A DNA stretch of 64,000 nucleotides from Bradyrhizobium erythrophlei (GCA_900129675.1 FSRD01000001.1:5817501-5881500), one strand, 5' to 3'. Shown: positions 25,341-34,034, counted from the stretch's first letter. Notes: generated by a model from the letters alone, not told the origin. A program made the numbers and translations.

Positions 25341-26326
25341 TCGATCACCTCGTCGGCGGTGGCGAGCAGCGTCGGCGGCACCGTCAAGCCGAACGACTGC
25401 GCAGTCTTGAGATTAACGATGAATTGAAACCTTGTCGGCTGTTGTACCGGAAGCTCGGCCGGGTTCGTGCCCTTGAGAATGCGATCCACATAGGCGGCCG
25501 ATCTGCGAAAGATGTCCGGCGTGTCCGGCCCATATGTCATAAGCCCGCCTTCGACGGCAAACGGGCGATAGACCGAGACCGCAGGCAGCCTGGTTTGCCC
25601 GGTGAGCTGCGCGATCTGCTTGATGTGAGCGACGTTGAACGGGTCGGGCGGGATAATCAGACTGCTGCCGGGCTGTTTGCCCAAGGCGTTCACAGCCGCG
25701 TCTATTTCATTGGGCGCGCCGACCGGCAGGGCGATGAGTTCGATCCCCGCAGGCCGGCGCGTGGCTTCGATTTCGCGAAGAAAATCGTAGAAAAAGGGCG
25801 TGGTCTTTGGATTGAATATCAACGCTGCCCGGGTGACATGCGGGAATACGTCCCTGATAAGTCCAATCCACTTTCCGATCAGTTCCGGGTTGACGAAAGT
25901 GAAGCCCGTAACGTTGCCGCCGGGACGCGAAAGACTTTTCACGAGGCCGAGGCCTACCGGATCCTGTACCAGCGCGCAGACGATCGGAATTGAACTGGTG
26001 ATTTTCTTCAAAGCCGTCACTGCCGGCGTGCCATTGGCGAGAATCACGTCGGGCGCGAGCGCGACCAGTTCCTCGGCATACTGCCTGATGAACTCGCTGT
26101 TGCTGGCAGACCACCGATATTCAATGCGGACATTCTGGCCGTCCTTCCAGCCAAGATCCGCAAGTCCTTGTTGGAATGCCGCGACCCTTGCATGGCTCTC
26201 CGGATCGCTTTCGGCGACTGTCATCAAAACGCCTATGCTGGACTTACCGCTTGCCCGTTGCGCATGCGCCGCCGCGGGCAGGGCCGCAGCCGCTCCCAAC
26301 AGCGTGATGAACTCGCGCCGCCTCAT
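25337..26326 (-). CDS. TrpX-like ABC transporter substrate-binding protein (second in array)
   Basis: A 329-residue exported protein with leader MRRREFITLLGAAAALPAAA. Family landmarks are SSIGVLMTVAESDPESHARV, YRWSASNSEFIRQYAEELVA, KSLSRPGGNVTGFTFVNPEL, and the common tail LKTAQSFGLTVPPTLLATAD. It differs from its neighbours mainly in the middle of each lobe, where ligand contacts lie, so the copies probably bind different compounds. It has 4-bp overlaps with the genes on both sides, which means coupled translation. Confidence 0.9.
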   Translation of the reverse strand: MRRREFITLLGAAAALPAAAHAQRASGKSSIGVLMTVAESDPESHARVAAFQQGLADLGWKDGQNVRIEYRWSASNSEFIRQYAEELVALAPDVILANGTPAVTALKKITSSIPIVCALVQDPVGLGLVKSLSRPGGNVTGFTFVNPELIGKWIGLIRDVFPHVTRAALIFNPKTTPFFYDFLREIEATRRPAGIELIALPVGAPNEIDAAVNALGKQPGSSLIIPPDPFNVAHIKQIAQLTGQTRLPAVSVYRPFAVEGGLMTYGPDTPDIFRRSAAYVDRILKGTNPAELPVQQPTRFQFIVNLKTAQSFGLTVPPTLLATADEVIE

Positions 26327-27306
26327 TCGATCACCTCGTCGGCGCGTGCGAGCAGCGTTGGTGGAATATCGATGCCGAGTGCCTTGGCGGTCTTCAAATT
26401 GATAACAAATTCGAACGTTGTGGGTTGCTCAACCGGGAGTTCGCGCGGCTGAACTCCCTTGAAGATTTTGTCCACAAAATACGCCGCTCGCCGATAAAAC
26501 TTTCCGAGGCTGTCACCGTAGCTCATAAGCCCCCCGAGCGCCGTGTATTCCGCGTAGGGGTGTATCGACGGCAACCGATGCTTCAACGCCAGATCCGCGA
26601 CCACCGTGCGCGGCGGATCGTACACCGGGTCTGGAACGACCATCACGGCCTCGATCTGCTCGTCAGGCTTCTCGAAGGCATGTGTTATCTCCTCGGTGCT
26701 GCGAGCCTCCATTAGGACTAGTTTGGTGCCGGCTGCGGCAGCAACTCCGCGGGTGGTCTTAAGCATTCCCACATAGGCGAGGTTGTTGGGATTCATAAGA
26801 ATGCCTACGCACGACAGCTTCCGCACGACGGCTGTCAGGAGCTCAAATTGCTTCGATGCAAGCTCCGGCAAATAAGTGGCAAGGCCGGTGACATTGCCGC
26901 CAGGACGAGCCAGACTCTCAACAAGTCCACTACCAACCGGGTCTGCCGTATAGCCGAGGATAATTGGTATGGCCGCAGTGGCCTTCTTGGCCGCCAGCGC
27001 CGCGCCGGTGAAGCCGGCTATGATCACGTCTACCTGCCTCGCGACGAGATCGGAGGCCATTTCAGGGAGACGCGAAAAATCACCTGCCACAAACCGCCAT
27101 TCCATCACGAAATCTCTGCCTTCGATGTACCCGAAGTCGTTCATTCCTCGCAGAAACTCTCCATAGACGCTCGTCTCCAGCGAGTTCGGCTTCGATTTAC
27201 CCGAAAGGAAGCCGATCCTCCAAACGCGCCGCTCCTGCGCCCGGGCCGCGAGCGGCAGACTCGCCGCCGCGCCACCAAGAGCTATAATGAACTCGCGTCG
27301 CTTCAT
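26323..27306 (-). CDS. TrpX-like ABC transporter substrate-binding protein (first in array)
   Basis: A 327-residue exported protein, first of the overlapping set. The leader is MKRREFIIALGGAAASLPLAARA. Landmarks are WRIGFLSGKSKPNSLETSVY, MEWRFVAGDFSRLPEMASDL, VESLARPGGNVTGLATYLPE and the ending LKTAKALGIDIPPTLLARAD. It starts 185 bp after the end of the histidine-kinase gene on the same strand, so transcription may continue from there or begin in that gap. The ligand is unknown. Confidence 0.9.
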   Translation of the reverse strand: MKRREFIIALGGAAASLPLAARAQERRVWRIGFLSGKSKPNSLETSVYGEFLRGMNDFGYIEGRDFVMEWRFVAGDFSRLPEMASDLVARQVDVIIAGFTGAALAAKKATAAIPIILGYTADPVGSGLVESLARPGGNVTGLATYLPELASKQFELLTAVVRKLSCVGILMNPNNLAYVGMLKTTRGVAAAAGTKLVLMEARSTEEITHAFEKPDEQIEAVMVVPDPVYDPPRTVVADLALKHRLPSIHPYAEYTALGGLMSYGDSLGKFYRRAAYFVDKIFKGVQPRELPVEQPTTFEFVINLKTAKALGIDIPPTLLARADEVIE

Positions 27307-27490
27307 CGCTAATCCCGCCCGGATGCTCTCAACCCGAGCGTAAGCAAATTTTCAGCACAAGTCCAAGTGGTTGGATGTCCGAGTCGGGGTCAAAATGCGA
27401 AGAACTCAACCTGAGCAAATCTAGTCCGCCTTGCCATACTAAGCGGACCTCAACGAAACGCTCCGCTCTTCGCTGATGGGCCAGAAGCGG

Positions 27491-29482
27491 TCATTCCGGC
27501 TTCGATCCGGCGGCAGTACCGTTACCGCGCGGCAGGGTAATAATGATTTCAGTAAACGAGCCGGGCTCCGTCTCTACGTCGATCCTTCCGCCATGCTGCT
27601 TGACGATGATGTCATGGGTCATCGAGAGGCCGAGCCCTGTTCCTTCCCCAGTCGGTTTGGTCGTGAAGAAGGGATTGAACATCTTTTCTCTCACCTCGGG
27701 CGGGATGCCGGTGCCGTTGTCGCGAATGCGGATTTCGACTGTCTTGCCGAGGTTCCTCGTGGACGCGGTGAGAACGGGTTCAAAGCTTTCGTCGCCGGAT
27801 TCGATCTTGCGCTTGGTCGCGGCATAAAAGCCGTTGGAAATCAGGTTGAGCAGCGCCCGTGTGATCTCCTGCGGATACAGTTCGGCCGCTCCTGCGTCGG
27901 GGTCGAAGTCGGGCCGTAGCGTGATCGCGAGACCTGACTTCTCTGCCCGCGCGCCATGATAGGCGAGATTGAGGCTGTCCTCGACAATGGCATTGACGTC
28001 GGCGGACCGGTGCTCACCGGAGCCTCCGCGCGAATGCAGCAGCATGTTCTTGACGATCGAGTCGGCGCGTTTGCCGTGCTGGACCACCTTTTCGAGGTTG
28101 GACTTCAGCATTTGGGTCAACTCGCTGACATCGTCGCGCATCTTCTGATCGAGAGGGGCTGACGCGAGCGTTTCATCGAGCTCGTCAATCAGCTCGGCCG
28201 ATAGCGACGAGAAATTATTGACGAAGTTGAGCGGGTTCTTGATCTCGTGCGCGATACCGGCGGTGAGCTGGCCGAGCGAAGCCAGCTTCTCTGTTTGGAT
28301 CAGCCTGTCCTGGGCGGTCCGGAGATCGTCCAGGGATTGGGCGAGCTCACGGGTGCGTTGCTGCACTGCCTCGAACAGGCGCGCGTTCTCGATCGCGATC
28401 ACCGCCTGGTCGGCGAAGGATTCAACGAGTTCGATTTGACGCGGCGTGAACGGGGCAACGTTCACGCGACCGAGCGTGAACACGCCTTCGACTCCGTCGT
28501 TCCGTAGCAAGGGAACGCCGAGCATGCTCGATGGCAAGCCCGACATGCCGGGAAATGCGAATTCCGGATCCAGCGACCGGTCGGGTATATGCTCGGCCTG
28601 ACGGGAGCGTAACACTCGCGGGGCCAGCGACTTGTCGTGGATACTTCTAGGATTATCTCTGAAAAAGCCCATCTCCTCGGGCGAGAAGCCTGTAGCGGCG
28701 CCGGCGTGAAACAAATTGTCCTTGCGCAACCAGATGATCCCAGAATTGGCATCGCAGAGTTGCGCGGCGGAAGTAACGAGAGTGTCAAGTACAGCTTGTA
28801 GGTCGAACGCCGAGCGACTGATCACCTTGAGCACGTCGGCGGTCGCGGTCTGCTGCTGCAGCGACTCTCCGAGATCGAGGGTCTTTGCCTGCACCTCATC
28901 GAACAGGCGAGTGTTCTCGATGGCGATGACGGCCTGATCGGCAAAGGTTTGCACCAGATCGATCTGGCTTTGGGCAAACGGGCCGGGCTCGGGCCGCGTC
29001 AGGACCAGCACGCCTTCGACCTGGCTGTCCCTGAGCATCGGCACGCCAAGCGTCCCACGAATGTTCTTCAGGGAATTCGTCGGCATTTCCATTTCAGGGT
29101 CGGCAAGAGCATCGAAAATAACTTCGATCTTCCCCGACGCGATGACGCGCGAGGTGGCCGAGCCGCGTCCTGCCCTTGGCGGATTCGCCGCCCAATATTG
29201 CAGAAATTCGGGGGTGGTGCTGGAGGCCGCCCTCAGCGGAAACACGTCGCCTTCGCGAAGGAAGATTGAACCTCGATTGGCGCCGCACAACTTGACAGCC
29301 GACTGTATAAGCGTTTCGAGAACGGTTTGGAGATCGAAGGTCGAACGGCTGATGAGCTTGAGAAGCTCGGCGGTGGCGGCCTGCTGGGCCAGGGACTCGT
29401 CGAGCCTACGTTGCAGATCAGGAACGATCTGCTGGGGAACCTCGACGAACCTATCGGTCACGATTGAATTCCAAATGCTCAA
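27491..29482 (-). CDS. Soluble sensor histidine kinase with two GAF domains
   Basis: A 663-residue protein without membrane helices. The most upstream start is the TTG at 29482; a GTG at 29461 is also possible. A short coiled lead (QRRLDESLAQQAATAELLKL) precedes GAF1 (about 35-200) and the homologous GAF2 (about 215-385), both with the repeated phrase TFADQAVIAIENTRLF / SFADQAVIAIENARLF. Then come the dimerisation/phospho-acceptor domain (H-box GIAHEIKNPLNFVN, His near residue 412) and the ATPase domain (LLNLISNGFYAATKR, IRDNGTGIPP, TKPTGEGTGLGLSM). GAF domains sense small ligands or redox state. No response regulator is adjacent. The non-ATG start and repeated domain phrase leave open that an upstream domain was lost. 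Confidence 0.9.
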   Translation of the reverse strand: MSIWNSIVTDRFVEVPQQIVPDLQRRLDESLAQQAATAELLKLISRSTFDLQTVLETLIQSAVKLCGANRGSIFLREGDVFPLRAASSTTPEFLQYWAANPPRAGRGSATSRVIASGKIEVIFDALADPEMEMPTNSLKNIRGTLGVPMLRDSQVEGVLVLTRPEPGPFAQSQIDLVQTFADQAVIAIENTRLFDEVQAKTLDLGESLQQQTATADVLKVISRSAFDLQAVLDTLVTSAAQLCDANSGIIWLRKDNLFHAGAATGFSPEEMGFFRDNPRSIHDKSLAPRVLRSRQAEHIPDRSLDPEFAFPGMSGLPSSMLGVPLLRNDGVEGVFTLGRVNVAPFTPRQIELVESFADQAVIAIENARLFEAVQQRTRELAQSLDDLRTAQDRLIQTEKLASLGQLTAGIAHEIKNPLNFVNNFSSLSAELIDELDETLASAPLDQKMRDDVSELTQMLKSNLEKVVQHGKRADSIVKNMLLHSRGGSGEHRSADVNAIVEDSLNLAYHGARAEKSGLAITLRPDFDPDAGAAELYPQEITRALLNLISNGFYAATKRKIESGDESFEPVLTASTRNLGKTVEIRIRDNGTGIPPEVREKMFNPFFTTKPTGEGTGLGLSMTHDIIVKQHGGRIDVETEPGSFTEIIITLPRGNGTAAGSKPE

Positions 29483-29694
29483 GCCGCCGGGCGGCCGCCC
29501 AAATTCGCTCCTGACACATCAAAGCATGGTGGCCGAGCATCAGCTAGGGGTATGCCGTCTTTAACGGACCAAAATGTCGGCTAAGGGTGTGCGCCGTGCA
29601 AAGGCGGCGCTTTCCAGTGGGTGCAAGCCCCTGTCCCTGTCGGAAACTCAATCTTGCTGGCAACTGATATCGAATCGGGCGATGCTCCTGCCTT

Positions 29695-31350
29695 ATGCGA
29701 GAGGTCTATAGCCTAATTTGGTTGGCGTTGGTCGGAGCGTTCCGTTCGCGGGTCTCGCTTGAGGCTGAAAACACGATTCTGCGTCATCAGCTTAACGTGT
29801 TGCGGCGGCAATCGCCGAAACGACCGACGTTCGGGATGCTGGACCGTCTGATATTCGCCGGCTTGTATCGTTTGGCTCCGAAGGTGCTGGGCGCCTTGGC
29901 GGTCGTGAAGCCGGAGACCGTGATTAAATGGCACCGCGCGGGCTTCAGATCGTACTGGCGGTGGAAGTCGCGGCGCCGTGGGGGCCGACCAACTGTAGCG
30001 CCTGAGATACGCAAGCTTATCCGCGAGATGAGCATTGCCAATCCGCTGTGGGGAGTTGTGTCAAGAAGACGCGCGAGCGTCATGCTGTGTGAGAGATGAA
30101 GGAAGACCCTTCGGAGCCGTCCTGTAGGGGGAGGCTTCAAACTGCCATAAGCTGCTTCGGCCAAAAGCCGCGGTGGTGAACGTTATGGTCAAAAGGCGTG
30201 ACGTTGATCACGTCAAGTATGGATGAGAGAGACGAGCGCAAGCGAACCTCTGGCGAAGCATCGAAAACGGATTCAGATGACATCAAAACCGGGGCCTCTC
30301 CCTAGCTCCGGGAAAAGTATGGCGGAAACCTACGTATTGGCCATGCGGTGTCCGGTGTTGAGGAGGCGTGACTCTCATTCGGGCTTTTGCACGGAACTTG
30401 AGAACCTGGACGGCGATGGCAAGGGAAAAGGCACAAGCGGCCAAAACCGCGAGGCCGAAAGTACCGATGCGCCGACCAGGGGCGGACTGCTTGGTAGTAG
30501 TGATGAAGCGGGGTAATGCCCGCGGAGCGAAGCGAGCAGGTCATCGCCGTTGAGATTGGGTCAACCGGCAACGGGAGGAGCCCGATATTCAACGGAAGGC
30601 GGCAGCCTTCAAGCGGTGGCACGAGCCGGATGATGCGAGAGTATCAAGTCCGGAATCTGTGAGGGACTCGGGGTGAAAATCCCCGGGTCCACTCGGCCGC
30701 CTCGGATCCATGGCGAGTTGCTCAAGCTCGGCATCGATATCGGACAGACCAGCGTGGCCAAGTACATGGCCAAGCGAAGAGACCCGCCATCCCAAGGCTG
30801 GAGGACGTTCCTTCGCAATCATGCCGACGGCATCGCCGCGATGGATCTGTTCGTCGTACCGACAATCTCATTTCGTCTGCTCTACGGCTTGTTGATTGTG
30901 GGGCATGGTCGACGGCAGATTTTATGGTTTGGCGTCACAGCGCATCCGACCGCAGATTGGATCGCAAATCAGATCACGGAAGCCTGCGGCTGGGAACAAG
31001 CTCCCCGCTATCTCATTCGTGACCGGGACGGCGCTTATGGTGAGGTCTTCATCCGAAGGCTTCGATCGATAGGCATTCGCGATCGACCGACGTCGCCACG
31101 CTCCCCTTGGCAAAATGGATATGCTGAAAGGCTGATCGGTTCGATCCGCAGGGAATGCCTTGACCACGTCCTTGTATTCAGCGAGCGCCACCTTCGTCAC
31201 CTGCTGCTTTGTTACATGAAATATTACAATGGGACCCGCACGCATCTATCCCTGGAGAAAGATGCACCAGTCTCGCGCGCCGTCGATCGCGCTGGACACA
31301 TTCTTTGTCGCCCAATCTTGGGCGGACTTCATCATCACTACGTCCGGGTT
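29695..31350 (+). pseudogene. IS transposase (rve/DDE integrase type), interrupted by a group II intron
   Basis: Exon 1 (29695-30057) encodes MREVYSLIWLALVGAFRSRV... to SIANPLWGV. Exon 2 (from 30700) continues in frame with PRIHGELLKLGIDIGQTSVA, the DDE core (AAMDLFVVPTISFRLLYGLL, YLIRDRDGAYGEVFIRRL, SPWQNGYAERLIGSIRREC) and the ending LGGLHHHYVRV. Precise removal of 30058-30699 restores the frame with only Ala-to-Val at the junction relative to copies B and C (LWGAPRIHG). Compared with copy B, 6 bp including the stop are missing after YVRV, so reading runs on into flanking DNA. Confidence 0.75.
30058..30699 (+). ncRNA. ORF-less group II intron (ribozyme) inserted in the IS transposase
   Basis: The 642-nt insert begins GTGTCAAGAAG, close to the GUGYG 5' consensus. 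Near its 3' end it holds a domain V-like hairpin at 30623-30657: GAGCCGGATGATG, a GAGA tetraloop, then CAAGTCCGG. A domain VI-like hairpin follows (GAGGGACTCGGGG paired with CCCCGGGTCC) with a bulged A at 30691, eight bases from the inferred 3' splice site. No reverse transcriptase/maturase is encoded. The base of domain V reads GGAATC where GGTTC is usual, which may weaken it. Splice sites are inferred from the transposase reading frame; the Val at the junction means they could be off by a base or two. Confidence 0.7.
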
Positions 31351-31365
31351 TTCGGTACACACAGG

Positions 31366-31674
31366 CCCCGGCCCATGCTCCGCAGCGCGCCGAAGTCGGG
31401 CGTCCCGTCCTCGCGGGCGATCACCGCCTCGCCGTCGATCAGGAACGATTGCGCCTTGATGCGGAGCGCGGCATCGACAATTGCCGGGATCGGTCGGCCA
31501 GTCGTGACCATTGCGGGTGAAGCAGCGGACGCGCGCGCCATCCCGGCGCACCATCAGCCGGTAGCCGTCGTGCTTGATTTCGTGGACCCAGAGCGGGCCG
31601 GACGGTGGCCGCGCCACCTTCGACGGCAGGCACGGTTCGATGAATCCGGAGGGACGCCGCCGCTGGTGGACCAT
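31366..31674 (-). pseudogene. N-terminal fragment of an ATP-dependent DNA ligase
   Basis: From the ATG at 31674 the minus strand reads GFIEPCLPSKVARPPSGPLW, then VHEIKHDGYRLMVRRDGARV, the adenylation motif of ATP-dependent ligases in which Lys of KHDGYR is the AMP acceptor. At about 31510 the frame shifts by one; the continuation (AIVDAALRIKAQSFLIDGEA, VIAREDGTPDFGALRSMGRG) contains the next ligase motif (DGE). The gene ends at the right end of IS copy A. It is frameshifted and truncated, hence dead. It follows the ATPase gene by 49 bp on the same strand. Confidence 0.75.
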
Positions 31675-31723
31675 GGCCGGAGGATAGAGCAGTGGCTACA
31701 ACCGCGCTATTGGCCCTGCTCAA

Positions 31724-33316
31724 TCAGCCGCCGGGCATGTCGTCGGGTCGTAGGATTGCCCTGCGGATCGAACGGTAGTCGTCAGGAGGCACTTCGTTGA
31801 TAAACATGTCGCCCTCGCCTTGGAACAGGCCGCCCGGTGCGCGGGACGTGTTTATTAGGTCGACGTAGCAGCCGTAATCGATCTTGTAGACGTCATATCT
31901 CCTGCCGGGTTCCACGTTCGACGAGATGCTCTTCTTGAGGAGATGCAGCAGTCTGGCGTCGAAGAGCTGGTCGATGCGAGTGTCGTTCGCGTTCGAGGGG
32001 AACAAAAAGGCGCGGGTCTTGCGTTGGCCGATGACCTCGTCGATCACATAGCTCAGCACACCGGCTAAAGCCGGATTGCTCTTGGTAATCGACATCTTGT
32101 CCTGTTGGTACCATTCTCTGGCAGCTTTGCGGACGTCATCCACCGAAATAGGACGACCGAAGGAAATCTTTGCCATCATCGCTGCGAGATTAAGCGCGTC
32201 GCGAGGAACTCCCTCTATCGCCCGCACGAACTCTTGGAACGCGGTGATCTGTGTGAATACGGCAGAAACAAGCTTGTCCGGAGTGTCAATGGCCGGGTCA
32301 GCCCTCTCGCTAACGCTGTAGTGTTTGAAGATCAGGTTCTTGAAGAATTCAGTCGCACGTTGTTGATTGACGTCATAGACGACAAAGTCATCAAGGTTGG
32401 TGTCGGCGGTCACATCGGCACCAATCTCAATGCCGACTATGCCTCCCTCCGGAAGCCGCTCGGCGAACTTCGATCGGTGTTCAATGGCCCCGATCTTCAC
32501 GATGACGCGTTGCTGCGGCAGCACGGTGCGGCGCAGAAGGTCTGCAAGATAGGGCTGGAGGTCTGATGGTATTTCGCTCCATTCGTCGATCAGTAGCCAA
32601 ATTCTAGGCGAGCCAAGAACCTCGATCAGTCCCGTGAGAGCGGTCTGGAGCGTCCCGAAGTCAATGCTTACGACCTGCTCGCCCGCCCGTTTCACCCTGA
32701 ACGACTGGTTCGCCGAGTTCTTCTTGGTGGCGCCGATCGCGAGCTGCGGGTCCTTTTGAAGGGCGACGGATGCATTGCTAGATGCCTCACTACTTTGTGC
32801 GTTGTTACTTTCTTCCTCGACGTTTCCCCGAACTTCGACGGTGCGCAGCGATTTCCCGAAATCATCTAATCGCAGCGTGATCTGTTCCGCATCGCCGTTA
32901 TCGTCAATGCTATACAGAGCAATTCGGGTCAGCTCCATCTCAAGGGCTTCGAGAACATCCGTTAGAAGCCGCGTGGCTCGCTCAGGTAGGCTACGCTCCG
33001 CGTCCGAATAGATCGATCCGTTAGAGCCGATCGTTCGCAGGTCGATGTAGATCGCAGCATCACCGTTCGCGCTAATGCTGTCGCCCAAGAACTTAAGGGC
33101 ATGCGTCTTGCCGGTGCCCCGGCGACCGTAGAGCACCTGATGGTTTTTACTTGAAAGCTGAATGAACAATGGCTCGGCATCGACAAACGTTTTTGCGAGC
33201 AGGTCTTGAGACAGCTTCTCGGCGCGCCGGTCGAATTGAATGAACGCCGCCTGTATCGTCTTGATGCCATCGGCTTGATGGTCTGCGCCGTCGCTTGTCG
33301 TGCCGTCGCTTATCAT
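31724..33316 (-). CDS. P-loop ATPase, Sll1717-like
   Basis: A 530-residue soluble protein from the ATG at 33316. The order is: an N-terminal helical part; Walker A GRRGTGKTH (residues 64-72); a long insertion rich in Ser/Asn/Glu (about 160-210); Walker B RIWLLIDEWSEIP (about 238-250) followed by a sensor-like region (RVIVKIGAIEHRSKF); and an alpha-helical/winged C-terminal half (ALNLAAMMAKISFGRPISVD, DVRKAAREWYQQDK). This resembles ORC/STAND-type ATPases and proteins I know as the Sll1717 family, often found in accessory islands and suspected in defence. Nothing here identifies a nuclease or toxin partner. It is intact while both neighbouring repair genes are broken. Confidence 0.75.
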   Translation of the reverse strand: MISDGTTSDGADHQADGIKTIQAAFIQFDRRAEKLSQDLLAKTFVDAEPLFIQLSSKNHQVLYGRRGTGKTHALKFLGDSISANGDAAIYIDLRTIGSNGSIYSDAERSLPERATRLLTDVLEALEMELTRIALYSIDDNGDAEQITLRLDDFGKSLRTVEVRGNVEEESNNAQSSEASSNASVALQKDPQLAIGATKKNSANQSFRVKRAGEQVVSIDFGTLQTALTGLIEVLGSPRIWLLIDEWSEIPSDLQPYLADLLRRTVLPQQRVIVKIGAIEHRSKFAERLPEGGIVGIEIGADVTADTNLDDFVVYDVNQQRATEFFKNLIFKHYSVSERADPAIDTPDKLVSAVFTQITAFQEFVRAIEGVPRDALNLAAMMAKISFGRPISVDDVRKAAREWYQQDKMSITKSNPALAGVLSYVIDEVIGQRKTRAFLFPSNANDTRIDQLFDARLLHLLKKSISSNVEPGRRYDVYKIDYGCYVDLINTSRAPGGLFQGEGDMFINEVPPDDYRSIRRAILRPDDMPGG

Positions 33317-33408
33317 AAAGTACCATCCTTCCGAAGGTATCTGATTTCACTGACCATACCACTACCACGGCAGTTCACAACAGAACGCAATTACAGCGCG
33401 CTCCGGTC

Positions 33409-33583
33409 TCATGCTGCCGCCGCGCGATCCTCCTTGTCCGTCCCGCGCATCACAATCCCGAGCGCGTCATCCGGCAATGGCCGTTGCAGCGCCTTCGCCT
33501 CATCCCACGGCGCGCGCATCCAAACGTCGCGCTCTTCATCGGTAGTCAGGATCACCGGCATGGCCTTCGGATGGATGATCCGT
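33409..33583 (-). pseudogene. C-terminal fragment of an SRAP (YedK/HMCES-type) gene
   Basis: The frame reads HPKAMPVILTTDEERDVWMR, then APWDEAKALQRPLPDDALGI and VMRGTDKEDRAA before the stop at 33409-33411. This is the characteristic end of SOS-associated SRAP proteins, which crosslink to abasic sites in single-stranded DNA. The part encoding the central active-site residues is missing; see the N-terminal fragment at 33945. Confidence 0.8.
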
Positions 33584-33659
33584 CAATCCTTAATTGGGGC
33601 TATTGTCTCACAGGTTGAAAGCCGTGCAATATACTCGTTTGATCCAGATGGGGATAACG

Positions 33660-33926
33660 ATGACAATACGACCGGAAAGTCGGGCTAAATTTGAGAAGTT
33701 GGGATTGCAGTATGTTCGCAAAGACATCGGGTTTGGCTTTTCAATCGAAGATGCTTTGCAGACTGAAGAAGCCAAAGAATGGATGCACGAACAAGAGATC
33801 AAATTAGAAAGACGCGAGAGTTGGCGCTTTTGGTCGATGTTGCTATTTACGCTTATCGCAGCCGTTGCCGCATGTATTGCTGCGGAGCCAATTGTTAAGG
33901 ATTGGATTTGGCCACCTATTCACTAG
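33660..33926 (+). CDS. Small C-tail-anchored membrane protein inside the split SRAP gene
   Basis: An 88-residue protein from the ATG at 33660 (site gatgggga); 22 upstream codons are also open. It is hydrophilic and helical for about 60 residues (RPESRAKFEKLGLQYVRKDI, then EDALQTEEAKEWMHEQEIKL) and ends in one transmembrane helix (FWSMLLFTLIAAVAACIAAE). Base composition is visibly more AT-rich than in its neighbours, and it sits exactly where the middle of the SRAP gene should be on the other strand. This suggests horizontal acquisition. The function is unknown. Confidence 0.6.
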   Translation: MTIRPESRAKFEKLGLQYVRKDIGFGFSIEDALQTEEAKEWMHEQEIKLERRESWRFWSMLLFTLIAAVAACIAAEPIVKDWIWPPIH

Positions 33927-33944
33927 CGTGAACAGAGGCCCGTT

Positions 33945-34034
33945 GAGTGCGAGGTTGCCGACATAGCGGTTGACGACCCGAAACAGCGGGATGATCGCAG
34001 CTTGGTTCGTGGTGATCGAGTAGAGATTGCACAA
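33945..34034 (-). pseudogene. N-terminal fragment of the same SRAP (YedK) gene
   Basis: The minus strand reads CNLYSITTNQAAIIPLFRVV followed by NRYVGNL, the conserved SRAP N-terminus whose Cys2 is the catalytic nucleophile. The codon at the start position is TTG rather than ATG. Similarity ends at about 33945. Together with 33409-33583 this gives roughly 85 residues of a protein expected to be about 220-240 residues long. Confidence 0.75.

Larger units (their letters stand above)
29638..31365 (+). mobile_element. Integrase-type IS element, copy A, carrying a group II intron
   Basis: The left end TGTCGGAAACTCAATC (29638) matches the left end of copy C. The right end TTTTCGGTACACACAGG (31349-31365) matches the right end of copy B instead. 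It carries one transposase gene that is split by a 642-nt intron and has lost its stop codon. The mismatched ends suggest it is a recombinant between two related IS types and probably cannot move by itself. Confidence 0.7.

Noticed and set aside
29565..29637. Sequence with a hairpin-like look just before IS copy A, briefly considered as another intron fragment
   Set aside because: No domain V or maturase sequence is present, and the similarity is too short to support a call.
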